Part shown: positions 1 to 7,200 of the stretch, one piece after another
Layout: every line of letters begins with the position of its first letter
Position numbering within the stretch: the first letter of the stretch is position 1
Assembly: GCA_003558415.1 (NCBI GenBank)
Contig: PWLT01000306.1
Coordinates: 1 to 7,957 of the forward strand
Origin: Hyphomicrobiales bacterium
Lineage (GTDB): Bacteria; Pseudomonadota; Alphaproteobacteria; Rhodobacterales; Rhodobacteraceae
DNA length: 7,957 bases
Direction of reading: 5' to 3'
The notes under the pieces: generated by a model
Told to the model about the DNA's origin: nothing
Database searches by the model: none
The model's input: the letters and a program-made list of their open reading frames with translations, nothing else
Translations under genes and position numbers: made by a program

Positions 1-229
1 GCAGTTGCAGCACGCTGGCGAGCACGCCGATCCTGTAGATGCCTTCCTGCGTCGGGTCGTCTTCGGAGGGGTCGATCTGGCTGGACAGCAGGATCTGCTT
101 GTCCTCGCGCATCACCTCCTCAAGCGCGCGCACCGATTTCTCGCGCCCCACGAAGAGCGGCACGATCATGTGCGGAAACACCACGATGTCGCGCAACGGC
201 AGGACCGGGTAGGAGTTACTCATTTCCAT
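1..229 (-). CDS. lon: ATP-dependent Lon protease, N-terminal fragment (cut by window edge)
   Basis: Lon (endopeptidase La) is a cytoplasmic ATP-dependent AAA+ serine protease that degrades misfolded and short-lived regulatory proteins. Only the first 76 codons are present; the AAA+ and protease domains lie beyond the left edge. The visible part is the start of the Lon substrate-binding domain: SYPVLPLRDIVVFPHMIVPL at residues 6-25, then FVGREKSV (27-34) and DKQILLSSQ (43-51), all hallmark Lon N-terminal segments. The chosen start is the ATG at 229-227, giving MEMSNSYPV; a GGAG lies about 12 bases upstream. The in-frame ATG at 223-221 (MSNSYPV) is a possible alternative with a poorer ribosome site. 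A heat-shock-type promoter about 80 bp upstream fits the known heat-shock control of lon. The family call is very secure; the exact start is less so. Confidence 0.95.
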   Translation of the reverse strand, partial: MEMSNSYPVLPLRDIVVFPHMIVPLFVGREKSVRALEEVMREDKQILLSSQIDPSEDDPTQEGIYRIGVLASVLQL

Positions 230-541
230 GTTCACGCTTATCTCCGATTGCTGGCGGAAGCACCGGCTCCGGCGGCCCGGCCGCACGGGGCTTCCCCTTT
301 CCTTGCGCACTACTTGGGGTGCAGGGCCCGGCCTTTCAACCAAACTCTGACGCGGGCCCGACCATGCCTCGGCCCGGGCCACGGTTCAAGCGTGCGATCC
401 GCACCGCCCTTGGGGAACGGCGGATTCACCCCCTTATCACCGGGCAGTGCCGCAGCCCGGCACCAAGGGACCCGCCGCAGATCGCGCCCCCGGTATCACG
501 GGCGAGGCCGTGCACTGGCCAATGGCTGGGGTAACGGGTGC
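230..541. other. 312-bp non-coding region upstream of lon, rich in inverted repeats
   Basis: No convincing gene lies between the stop of the small basic protein and the lon start. Besides the candidate lon promoter, the stretch holds several short perfect inverted repeats: 353-358 with 371-376; the 10-bp palindrome GGCCCGGGCC at 371-380; 392-396 with 400-404; 404-408 with 419-423; and two overlapping, mutually exclusive pairs at 440-445/455-460 and 447-452/458-463. None is followed by a T-run on either strand, so a classical intrinsic terminator is not seen. A 71-codon plus-strand reading frame at 319-534 has no recognisable protein features and is probably noise. Some inverted repeats are expected by chance in such GC-rich DNA. 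Confidence 0.6.
312..340 (-). promoter_or_regulatory. Candidate heat-shock (RpoH/sigma-32) promoter of lon
   Basis: Read on the minus strand, a -35-like GTTGAAA (340-334) and a -10-like CCCCAAGT (319-312) are separated by 14 bases. The classical sigma-32 consensus is CTTGAAA, 13-15 bases, CCCCATNT, so both boxes and the spacing agree closely. Transcription would start near 303-306 and leave a leader of about 75 bases before the lon ATG. Heat-shock control of lon is established in other proteobacteria; its use here is inferred from the sequence match and position. The -35 box begins with G rather than the favoured C, and the -10 has AAGT in place of ATNT. Confidence 0.55.
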
Positions 542-676
542 CTAACCGCCCTTCTTCGAGCCCAGCTTCACCGGCCCCTTGGGAGCCAGCGTGTTCGCCG
601 TGGCCAGAACCTTCGGCTTTTCCTTCTTGGGTTTCTTGGCTTCCTTGTTGCCGCGCTTGCTGTCGCCCTTGCCCAT
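542..676 (-). CDS. Small lysine-rich basic protein, function unknown (44 aa)
   Basis: This short gene lies between tgt and lon on the same strand. The product has 13 lysines and one arginine in 44 residues against three acidic residues. It has no hydrophobic segment, signal peptide or cysteine. The lysines cluster in the first half (MGKGDSKRGNKEAKK, then PKKEKPK at 16-22), followed by a low-complexity tail rich in Ala, Pro, Gly and Lys that ends in SKKGG. The ATG at 676 is chosen because GAGGA sits four bases upstream. A longer reading from the ATG at 712 lacks a ribosome site and starts inside a hairpin loop. Similar tiny Lys-rich proteins occur in alphaproteobacterial genomes as hypotheticals, from memory. 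A nucleic-acid or ribosome-binding role would fit the charge but is speculation. It is probably cytoplasmic and disordered. Confidence 0.65.
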   Translation of the reverse strand: MGKGDSKRGNKEAKKPKKEKPKVLATANTLAPKGPVKLGSKKGG

Positions 677-702
677 GATGTCCTCGAATCTCGAAACCTT
701 CA

Positions 703-762
703 CCCCGCTCATGCGGGGCGAATCGTTGCTCAGGAAAATCACGGCTGCCCGGTCTGACCGGG
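703..762 (-). other. Two tandem hairpins between tgt and the small basic gene
   Basis: Two perfect 6-bp inverted repeats lie in the 192-bp gap downstream of tgt. The first in transcription order is at 762-748 (CCCGGT arms around CAG, read on the minus strand). The second is at 718-703 (CCCCGC arms around a four-base ATGA loop). Neither has a proper T-run; the first is followed eight bases later by GATTTTCC and the second by GGTTTC. They could be weak terminators of tgt, RNA-end stabilisers, or leader structure for the small gene that starts 27 bases further on. No protein is supported in this gap. Confidence 0.4.
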
Positions 763-868
763 GCGATGATCTCGATGAGGTCGCCGCGTAGCTGCGGCCC
801 GAAGGCCGGCATGTCACGCCTCATCCGGAAATGGGTGTGCCGGAGCCGACACGCAAGCCCGGCGGTCG

Positions 869-1999
869 TCAGAGCGGCTCGATATCGCCCGCTTCGCGCA
901 TCGCCTCGAACTCCTGGACGAACCCCTCCAGCCGCCCGGCCGCGATGGCATCGCGCAGCCCCTGCATGAGGTCCTGAAAATAATGCAGGTTGTGCCAGGT
1001 CAGCAGCATCGCGCCGATCATCTCGCCGGCACGCACGGTGTGGTGCAGATAGGCGCGCGAATAGCCCCGGCAGGCAGGGCAGGCACAATCCGAGTCCAGC
1101 GGGCGCGGGTCGTCGCGATGGCGGGCATTGCGCAGATTGACCTGCCCGCGCCGCGTCCAGCCCTGCCCGGTGCGCCCCGAGCGCGTCGGCAGCACGCAAT
1201 CCATCATGTCGACGCCGCGCTGCACGGCCCCCACAATGTCGTCGGGCTTGCCCACCCCCATCAGGTAGCGCGGCCGATCGGCCGGCAGCATCGCGGGCGC
1301 GTAGTCGAGCACCTCGAACATGACCTCCTGCCCCTCGCCCACGGCGAGCCCGCCCAGCGCGTAACCGTCAAAGCCGATCTCGCTCAGCCGCGCGGCACTT
1401 TCGGCGCGCAGATCGCAGAAGATGCTGCCCTGCTGTATGCCGAAAAGCGCACGGCCAGGCCGCTCGCCGAAAGCCGCACGCGAGCGCGCGGCCCAGCGCA
1501 TGGACAACTCCATCGAGGCCCGCGCGGTGGCCTCATCGGCTGGATAGGGGGTGCATTCGTCAAAGGCCATGACGATATCGGAGCCCAGCAGCCGCTGGAT
1601 CTCCATGCTGGATTCGGGGGTAAGCTGATGCGTTGCGCCGTCGATATGCGACTTGAAGCGCACGCCCTCTTCGGAGAGCTTGCGCAGTTCCGCCAGGCTC
1701 ATCACCTGAAAGCCGCCCGAATCCGTCAGGATCGGGCGCTCCCAGTTCATGAACCGATGCAGCCCGCCCAGCCGGGCGATGCGCTCGGCGCCGGGGCGCA
1801 GCATCAGGTGATAGGTATTGCCAAGCACCACATCCGCGCCCGTCGCGCGCACGCTCTCGGGCAGCATGGCTTTGACGGTGCCCGCGGTGCCCACCGGCAT
1901 GAAGGCGGGTGTGCGGATCTCACCGCGCGGAGTTTGGATCACCCCGCTGCGCGCTGCGCCGTCCGTTGCCGTAATCGTGAAATCGAAGCGTGCCGCCAT
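869..1999 (-). CDS. tgt: Queuine/preQ1 tRNA-ribosyltransferase Tgt
   Basis: Tgt exchanges guanine-34 in the anticodon of tRNAs for Asp, Asn, His and Tyr with the queuosine precursor preQ1. The 376-residue product has the expected bacterial length and motifs: [11 protein letters not shown] (60-70), [10 protein letters not shown] with Asp93, AFDEC with Asp147, GIQQGS (187-192), and GGLAVGE (216-222), whose valine is typical of preQ1-using bacterial enzymes. [10 protein letters not shown] follows, with Asp267 matching the nucleophilic aspartate of the family. The zinc site is complete: Cys305, Cys307, Cys310 and His336. The ATG at 1999 is chosen because GGAGGG lies six bases upstream and translation begins [10 protein letters not shown] 36-residue upstream extension of the frame looks non-coding. 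The gene diverges from sufT. It is intact, with no sign of decay. Confidence 0.97.
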   Translation of the reverse strand: MAARFDFTITATDGAARSGVIQTPRGEIRTPAFMPVGTAGTVKAMLPESVRATGADVVLGNTYHLMLRPGAERIARLGGLHRFMNWERPILTDSGGFQVMSLAELRKLSEEGVRFKSHIDGATHQLTPESSMEIQRLLGSDIVMAFDECTPYPADEATARASMELSMRWAARSRAAFGERPGRALFGIQQGSIFCDLRAESAARLSEIGFDGYALGGLAVGEGQEVMFEVLDYAPAMLPADRPRYLMGVGKPDDIVGAVQRGVDMMDCVLPTRSGRTGQGWTRRGQVNLRNARHRDDPRPLDSDCACPACRGYSRAYLHHTVRAGEMIGAMLLTWHNLHYFQDLMQGLRDAIAAGRLEGFVQEFEAMREAGDIEPL

Positions 2000-2143
2000 A
2001 TCTTGCCCTCCGGCGCCCGCTTGTGGGTGAATCAGCGCCGCTTGCCAAGCCCCGGCGCGCCCGCGACAGCTTTTCGCGGCCGCAGGGCTGGACGCACCGC
2101 CATGCATTCCTTATCTTTACACTAGGTTTTTCGCGAGGGCACC
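2000..2143. promoter_or_regulatory. Divergent tgt/sufT promoter region
   Basis: This 144-bp spacer separates two genes pointing away from each other, so it must hold or transmit promoters in both directions. For tgt, a -35-like TTGGCA (2048-2043, minus strand) has no strong -10 at the right distance. It lies inside the near-perfect palindrome GCTTGCCAAGC (2040-2050), which could be an operator. For sufT, a weak candidate pair is listed separately. No clear iron-responsive (Irr, RirA, IscR) site was recognised by eye. Confidence 0.4.
2089..2117 (+). promoter_or_regulatory. Weak candidate sigma-70-type promoter for sufT
   Basis: TGGACG (2089-2094) and TATCTT (2112-2117) are separated by 17 bases, each matching the housekeeping consensus at four of six positions. 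The -10 is about 27 bases before the sufT ATG. The surrounding 2101-2131 is the only AT-rich patch in the spacer, which supports a promoter here, but the match itself is ordinary. Confidence 0.3.
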
Positions 2144-2509
2144 ATGACGACCCAGGCAACCGAAAGCACCGAGGGCGAGCCGCTGATCCGCCCCTCGAGC
2201 ACCGATCATCCCCTTCACGAGAAGATCGTGGAGGCCTGCCGCACGGTCTATGACCCTGAGATTCCAGTCAATATCTTCGATCTCGGCCTGATCTACACCA
2301 TCGAGATCAACGACGAGAACGAGGTGACGGTCCTGATGACGCTCACCGCGCCGGGCTGCCCCGTCGCTGGCGAGATGCCCGGCTGGGTCGCCGATGCGAT
2401 CGAGCCCATCGACGGCGTCAAGCAGGTCGATGTGCACCTGATCTGGGAGCCGCCCTGGGGCATGGACATGATGAGCGACGAGGCCCGGCTGGAACTCGGC
2501 TTCATGTGA
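2144..2509 (+). CDS. sufT: SufT-type Fe-S cluster assembly factor (DUF59/MIP18 family)
   Basis: SufT proteins help mature iron-sulfur proteins and are related to eukaryotic MIP18/CIA2 and to the N-terminal domain of some Mrp/ApbC carriers. The 121-residue product has the family core: KIVEACRTVYDPEIPVNIFD across 27-46, then LGLIY, the strand TVLMTLTAPGCPVAGEM (62-78) with the single conserved family cysteine at Cys72, and the end signature WEPPWGMDMMSDEARLELGF (101-120). The first 20 or so residues are a hydrophilic extension. GAGG lies about five bases before the ATG. It is followed by sufA with a 65-bp gap, so the two likely form an operon. The usual core suf genes are not adjacent, because tgt lies upstream on the other strand. 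Confidence 0.93.
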   Translation: MTTQATESTEGEPLIRPSSTDHPLHEKIVEACRTVYDPEIPVNIFDLGLIYTIEINDENEVTVLMTLTAPGCPVAGEMPGWVADAIEPIDGVKQVDVHLIWEPPWGMDMMSDEARLELGFM

Positions 2510-2574
2510 TCCTGCGTCCGCAATTCACCGAACGCGAAACAAACTTCGGCACGCCCGAGAAAGGACCGACAGAC

Positions 2575-2955
2575 ATGTTCGGCATCCCCGGAAATCCCGC
2601 CGTGACCCTCACGCCGCGCGCCGTGCGCCAGATCACGCGGCTGATGGAGCGTGATGGCGCCAAGGGGCTGCGTATCGGCGTCAAGAAAGGCGGCTGCGCG
2701 GGAATGGAATACACCATGGAGTATGTCACCGAGATCGGTGAGCACGACGAGGTGGTGGAGCAGGACGGCGCGCGGGTGATCATCGCGCCAATGGCGCAGA
2801 TGTTTCTCTTCGGCACCGAAATCGACTACGAGACAACGCTGCTGGAGAGCGGTTTCCGCTTCCGCAATCCCAACGTGGCCGAAGCCTGTGGCTGTGGTGA
2901 ATCGATCAAGTTCCACGACACCGAGGAAACCGAAGCGCAGACCGGCACCGGCTGA
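2575..2955 (+). CDS. sufA: A-type Fe-S carrier protein (SufA/IscA family)
   Basis: A-type carriers bind an iron-sulfur cluster or iron and pass it to apo-proteins in the cytoplasm. The 126-residue product shows the complete family cysteine set: Cys41 in KKGGCAGMEY, and Cys105 and Cys107 in the C-terminal ACGCGES. The fold signature LTPRAVRQI (12-20) and the segment GLRIGVKKGG (31-40) precede the first cysteine. The tail after 113 is an acidic, Thr-rich, family-atypical extension of about 13 residues. The start is the ATG at 2575, preceded by AAGGA nine bases upstream. A GTG at 2506 overlapping the sufT stop is in frame but would add 23 residues unlike the family. SufA, ErpA and IscA are hard to tell apart by sequence alone; the sufT neighbour favours the SUF assignment. 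Confidence 0.93.
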   Translation: MFGIPGNPAVTLTPRAVRQITRLMERDGAKGLRIGVKKGGCAGMEYTMEYVTEIGEHDEVVEQDGARVIIAPMAQMFLFGTEIDYETTLLESGFRFRNPNVAEACGCGESIKFHDTEETEAQTGTG

Positions 2956-3023
2956 GCGGCCGGCACTTCCCTTTCGGTGCGCGGGGCCTTAGCCTCGCCC
3001 GGGATTTCGCAAGGGAGGAATTG

Positions 3024-3776
3024 ATGCGCCGCAAGCTCGCCGTCGGAAACTGGAAGATGCATGGGCTCTCGCCGCAACTGGGCGAGGCCGAGGCCCTGTC
3101 CGAACGCCACCCCGACCCCGCCTGCGAAATCGTCCTTTGCCCGCCCGCAACGCTGATCTCGCGCATGTGGGAGCTTCTGATCGGCAGCGCGATCCACCTT
3201 GGCGGGCAGGATTGTCACCACGCGGACCAGGGTGCGCATACCGGCGACATCTCGGCCGCGATGCTGGTCGATGCGGGCGCGGAATACGTCATCCTGGGCC
3301 ATTCCGAACGCCGACACGACCATGGCGAGACGGATGCACACGTGGCCGCCAAGGCGGCAGCAGCGCATTCGGCCGGGTTGGTGGCCATCCTCTGTCTGGG
3401 CGAGACCGAAGCCGAACGTGACGCGGGCCGGACGATCGCGGTGGTCGGCGACCAGCTTGCCGGCTCGTTGCCCGAGGGCGCATCGGCGGCGAATACCGTG
3501 ATCGCCTATGAACCCATCTGGGCCATCGGAACCGGCCGCACCCCGACGCGCGAACAGATCGCCGAGGTCCATGGCGCCCTGCGTGCCCGGCTCAGTGACC
3601 GGCTGGGCAGCGAAGGCGACGGCATGCGGCTGCTCTATGGGGGATCAGTCAAGGCGGAGAATGCGCGCGAGATCTTCGCCATTCCCGACGTCGATGGCGC
3701 CCTCGTCGGCGGTGCATCGCTCAAGGCCGGGGATTTCTCGGCCATCGTCGAAGCCCTGGAGGCTGCACCTGCGTGA
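3024..3776 (+). CDS. tpiA: Triosephosphate isomerase
   Basis: TpiA interconverts dihydroxyacetone phosphate and glyceraldehyde 3-phosphate in glycolysis and gluconeogenesis. The 250-residue product is full length and keeps the catalytic machinery: Lys11 in GNWKMHG, His93 in LGHSERR, and Glu163 in AYEPIWAIGTG. The flexible loop 6 (IGTGRTPT, 168-175), LYGGSV (204-209) and the phosphate-binding GG pair (229-230) are present. The ATG at 3024 follows GGAGG by five bases; a TTG immediately before it (3021) is in frame but less likely to be used. The gene lies 68 bp after sufA and could be read with it or from its own promoter, which I could not identify. It converges with a minus-strand gene, with only 18 bp between the two stop codons. 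Confidence 0.97.
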   Translation: MRRKLAVGNWKMHGLSPQLGEAEALSERHPDPACEIVLCPPATLISRMWELLIGSAIHLGGQDCHHADQGAHTGDISAAMLVDAGAEYVILGHSERRHDHGETDAHVAAKAAAAHSAGLVAILCLGETEAERDAGRTIAVVGDQLAGSLPEGASAANTVIAYEPIWAIGTGRTPTREQIAEVHGALRARLSDRLGSEGDGMRLLYGGSVKAENAREIFAIPDVDGALVGGASLKAGDFSAIVEALEAAPA

Positions 3777-3798
3777 GGCGCACTGCGCCCGCCCTCAC
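3773..3798. terminator. Nested inverted repeat covering both convergent stop codons
   Basis: An outer pair GTGAGG (3773-3778) and CCTCAC (3793-3798) encloses an inner pair GGCGC (3777-3781) and GCGCC (3785-3789) with a three-base ACT loop. The pairs overlap by two bases, so outer and inner stems must share or trade them. The tpiA stop (3774-3776) and the stop of the opposite gene (3797-3795) lie in the two outer arms. There is no T-run on either strand, so this is at best a non-canonical bidirectional terminator or RNA-end structure. Confidence 0.4.
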
Positions 3799-4088
3799 GG
3801 TCGCGGGGCGGCAACCTGGGAGCGCAACTCGGCGATCACAACCGAAAGGCAATGCAGATAGTCGGGGTCGTCGAGGAACGGCTCCGGCAGCTGCGGCCAT
3901 CGGCCCGCCGCCGACATCAGGCTGCCACTGCCGTATAGCGCATGCGGGCGGCCGTGGCGCTTACGGTGGCGCTCGCCAAGTTCAGCGGCCCGCACCAGTT
4001 CGCGCATCGCCTCCTGCCGCCGCGACGGCGCGAGGCACAACAACGCCCGCGCCGCGGCAACAAGGTCTCCGTGCAGGACCGGACGCAA
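3795..4088 (-). CDS. Small uncharacterised protein downstream of GTA gp15 (97 aa, TTG start)
   Basis: The product is a soluble, Arg- and Ala-rich protein with no signal peptide or membrane segment. It begins MRPVLHGDLVAAARALL (helical), followed by RELVRAAELGERHRKRHGR (29-47), then the likely family signatures LYGSGSLMSAA (51-61) and LPEPFLDDPDYLHCL (67-81). It resembles small proteins found beside GTA clusters in Rhodobacterales, probably those labelled DUF7742; that is from memory and unchecked. The TTG at 4088 is preferred because GGAG lies six bases upstream. A GTG at 4109 would add seven residues but lacks a ribosome site. It follows gp15 on the same strand after 131 bp and converges with tpiA. 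A GTA-related role is inferred from position only. Confidence 0.75.
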   Translation of the reverse strand: MRPVLHGDLVAAARALLCLAPSRRQEAMRELVRAAELGERHRKRHGRPHALYGSGSLMSAAGRWPQLPEPFLDDPDYLHCLSVVIAELRSQVAAPRP

Positions 4089-4094
4089 CTCACG

Positions 4095-4098
4095 CTCC
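4095..4098 (-). promoter_or_regulatory. Ribosome binding site that decides the TTG start
   Basis: GGAG, read on the minus strand, sits six bases before the TTG at 4088-4086. No comparable motif precedes the upstream in-frame GTG at 4109. This is the main evidence for the TTG start. Confidence 0.5.
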
Positions 4099-4219
4099 AG
4101 ACTGGCCACCCGGCGCGGCTACCGCATCGCCCCGACGGGCACCGCCCGCAAATGACCGGCAACGGGTGATAGGCTCCGGCGCACGCCCTGTGTTGCGCGG
4201 GACGCCCATGGCGAAGAGT

Positions 4220-7200
4220 TCACACATCGACCGTGACCTCGGCAAAGGGTCCCGGCCCGAAGCTGTGCGAGATCTGCGCCACAGCGATGTTCAGCATACC
4301 CTCGGCCTGATCCGCGTCCTGCTGCGCTGCGCTGTATTGCCATGTCGGGGCGCTGACCTCGGCTTCGCGGATTACCGAGCCCCCCGACAGTACCCGCACC
4401 AGGTAGCGTTCTTCCTCCTCGCCCAGCGGCACCTCGTGACCCTGCCAGCTGTCGCCATCGATGCGCGTGCGGCGAATCCAGTCGAACTCGAACGCGCCAT
4501 CACCTTGCCTGCGCGCGCGCAGATGCACCGGCGAGTAGGGGCGCAGCCCGATCCCGGCAAACGCCTCGACCCGGTGGCGATAGCTGGGATCGTCGAGCGG
4601 CCGCTGGGCGGATCCGATACGATAATGCCGGGCGAGGCCGCGCAGGGATTTCGGCAACCCGATCTGCCCCAGCGCCGCGTCGATCATCACCACGATCGAG
4701 CCCGCAGGCCAGACCTCCGGCATGATCGCATCGCTCCCCATCTGGCCGCGCAGCCGCATGGAGAGCCCGTAATGATCGGGGCCGAGCAGCTCGGCCTCGG
4801 CAAACTGGAACAGCTCCCAATTGTCCGAACTGCCATCGCCGATCGCCATGAGATTCGCCCCCTGCAGAACCCGCGATGGCGCCGCGGAGTCCAGCGCCCC
4901 CGAACGCATCCGCACCCGAAGCATCGCGCCACGGTCCCAGCGCCCGGCCGGGGCGCGCGCCAGCGGCGTCTGCGTCACACCGATGCGTGCACGCGCTTCG
5001 ATCAGCCGGTCGAACTCATAACCCTCGTCGCTCGGCGCGGCATAGACCGCGACCGCCCCCGGCCAGGGCGTCGCCGTCACCGCGAGATGCGGGGCGTGCG
5101 GCACCTGGTCGTCGCGCAGCAGCGGCAGATCCAGGAACACGGGAAAGACCGGAACCGGCGGCTGAAAGGCGCGCAGCCGGACCCGGTCGCCGCGCCCGTC
5201 CGAGGGCTCGTAGATGCCGGGCTCCACGCGCACGGCCTCGACCTCGAGCGCCTGCCCGAACTCGACGCGGTCGATCCGCCACAGGCGCGCGCCCGCACCC
5301 GCGTCGAGTGCCACCACATCGCCGGCTCCCAGATCGCTCGAGGGTGGTAACGAAAACCGCGCTGTATCGCGGGCCACGCGCGACTCGGCGAGCCACCTTT
5401 CCACCGTTCCGCGCGCCTCGCTGTTCAACATCAACATGGGCAGTTCGCTTTGCGCGACGGTCACCGTGGCCTCGGTGGGAAACACCGCCTCGGCGACGCG
5501 CAGATCGAAACTGCCCTCCGCCTCGACATGAGTCAGGCGCACCCGCCCCGCCATCTCGGCCTCCGGCGCACGCACGCGCTCGACATCGCCGCCCTCGCGC
5601 GCCACCAGCCATGCCGGATCCAGCATGACTTGCGCCTTCCCGTCACGATTGGCGAAACGTAGCTTCCCGTCGCGCTCGACCGCGTCGAAACCATGCGCAA
5701 GCACCAATGACTGAAGCGCCGCGCGCCCGGTATCGAGCGAACTCGCCGCGTAGCCGCGCACGAGCCCGTGAAGCTCCGAAACATCATGGTGGGGCACGCC
5801 GCCCCTCTCGCTGATCTCCGCCACGACGCTGGAGAGCGGCTGCGCGGCCGTGCGGCCGGTGATCCAGTGCCCGCGCGGCCAGTTCTCCCCGTCGCTCCAG
5901 ATATCCTCGAGCGCCGGGAAATAGGGAAAGGGGCGCGCATCCCATGCCCAGGCATGCGCGCGGTCCATGTCCACCATCGATCCGCCATAGACCTCCGAGA
6001 CGGGGTTGTTCGATTGATCCCCCCAATAGGAGATCATCGCCCGGTAGTACTGCAACTGGATCTGGTCGTCGCGCCGGCCGCTGGAATATTTCGGCAGGCT
6101 GGACTCGGAGGATTTCGGGTCGAGGAACTTGTTGGGCTGATTGGTTCCCTTATCGACCGCCGCGCAGCCCAGCTCGGTGAACCAGATGGGTTTCGAGCGC
6201 GGCTCCCAGTCGGTCGGCTCCTCCAGCCGCACCCCGTCGATGCGCTCGTGATGCGTGTTCTCCCACCAGCCGCGCAGATCCTTGTAGCGCCACACCCAGG
6301 GCTCACCATGCGCCCCGTCGGTGATAAATGTGCGCCGCTGTGCGGCCTCTTCCTCGGCGCTGGCATAGTACCAGTCATAGCCCTCGCCACCCTGAATATT
6401 GGCGCGCAGGTAGTCGAGATTGTAGATCGCCCCCCAATGCGCATCGGCATGGTCCACGCCGTCGCGCCAGTCCGAGAGCGGCATGTAATTGTCGATGCCG
6501 ATGAAATCGACATTGTCATCGGCCCAGAACGGGTCGAGATGAAAATAGCGGTTCCCCTCGGGAGAATTGTAGCCGAAATACTCCGACCAGTCGGCGGCGT
6601 AGCTGATCTTCACATCGGGTCCCAGAATGTCGCGCACCTCGGCGGCAAGCTGACACAGCGCCGCCACCGCCGGAAAGCTGTCGCCCGCCCCGCGCAGCTG
6701 AGTGAGCCCGCGCATCTCGGATCCCACGCAGAACGCCTCGACCCCGCCGGCGGCCTTGCACAGCCAGGCGTAGTGCAGAATGAACCGGCGATAGCTCCAC
6801 TCGTCGGGGCCGGAATAGATCACGCGCTCCCCGTCGAGAGCGAAATCACCGGGCACAACGATGCCGAAAAAGGCCGCCACCTCTTCTTCGAGCGCCGCGC
6901 TGCAATCAGGCGTGCCCGCGCGACCCGGCGCGACCGACGCCGTGATCCGGCCGCGCCAGGGCAGCACCGGCTGATCCTCGGCGTCGCTCCAGGGGTCGGG
7001 CAGCCCGTTATCCTCCATCTGCTCCATGAGCAGGAACGGGTAGAAAAGCACCTCCTGCCCGGCCTCGTGCAGCGCGCGAATGGCCTCGATCACCGAGTCA
7101 TCGGCGGGCGTGCCGCCATAGACGACCCGATCGTCGAGCTTGGCGATCTCCTCGGCTGCGTCGCGCGCCAGTCCGCTGACCACCCAGGGCATCGGATTGC

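Noticed and set aside
319..534. 71-codon plus-strand frame in the lon upstream region
   Set aside because: It crosses the inverted-repeat cluster and the candidate lon promoter, has no ribosome site of note, and has no family features.
426..1199. 257-codon minus-strand frame overlapping tgt and the small basic gene
   Set aside because: It overlaps tgt and the Lys-rich gene in a different frame and reads as low-complexity Arg/Gly/Gln sequence. The ribosome sites and product quality favour the other genes.
983..2125. 380-codon plus-strand frame opposite tgt
   Set aside because: It is antisense to tgt, which has all catalytic and zinc residues. The shadow is rich in His, Arg and Ala without family features.
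2506..2574. Upstream GTG start for sufA overlapping the sufT stop
   Set aside because: The added 23 residues do not look like the A-type carrier N-terminus, and the ATG at 2575 has its own AAGGA ribosome site.
4089..4219. 39-codon minus-strand frame between gp15 and the small gene, starting at the ATG at 4209
   Set aside because: It is short, has biased composition, no clear ribosome site and no recognisable signature; treated as non-coding spacer.
3773..5350. Long plus-strand open frame (525 codons)
   Set aside because: It runs antisense to gp15 and the small gene, has a composition dominated by Arg, Pro, Ala and His typical of GC-rich shadow frames, and shows no protein family signature.
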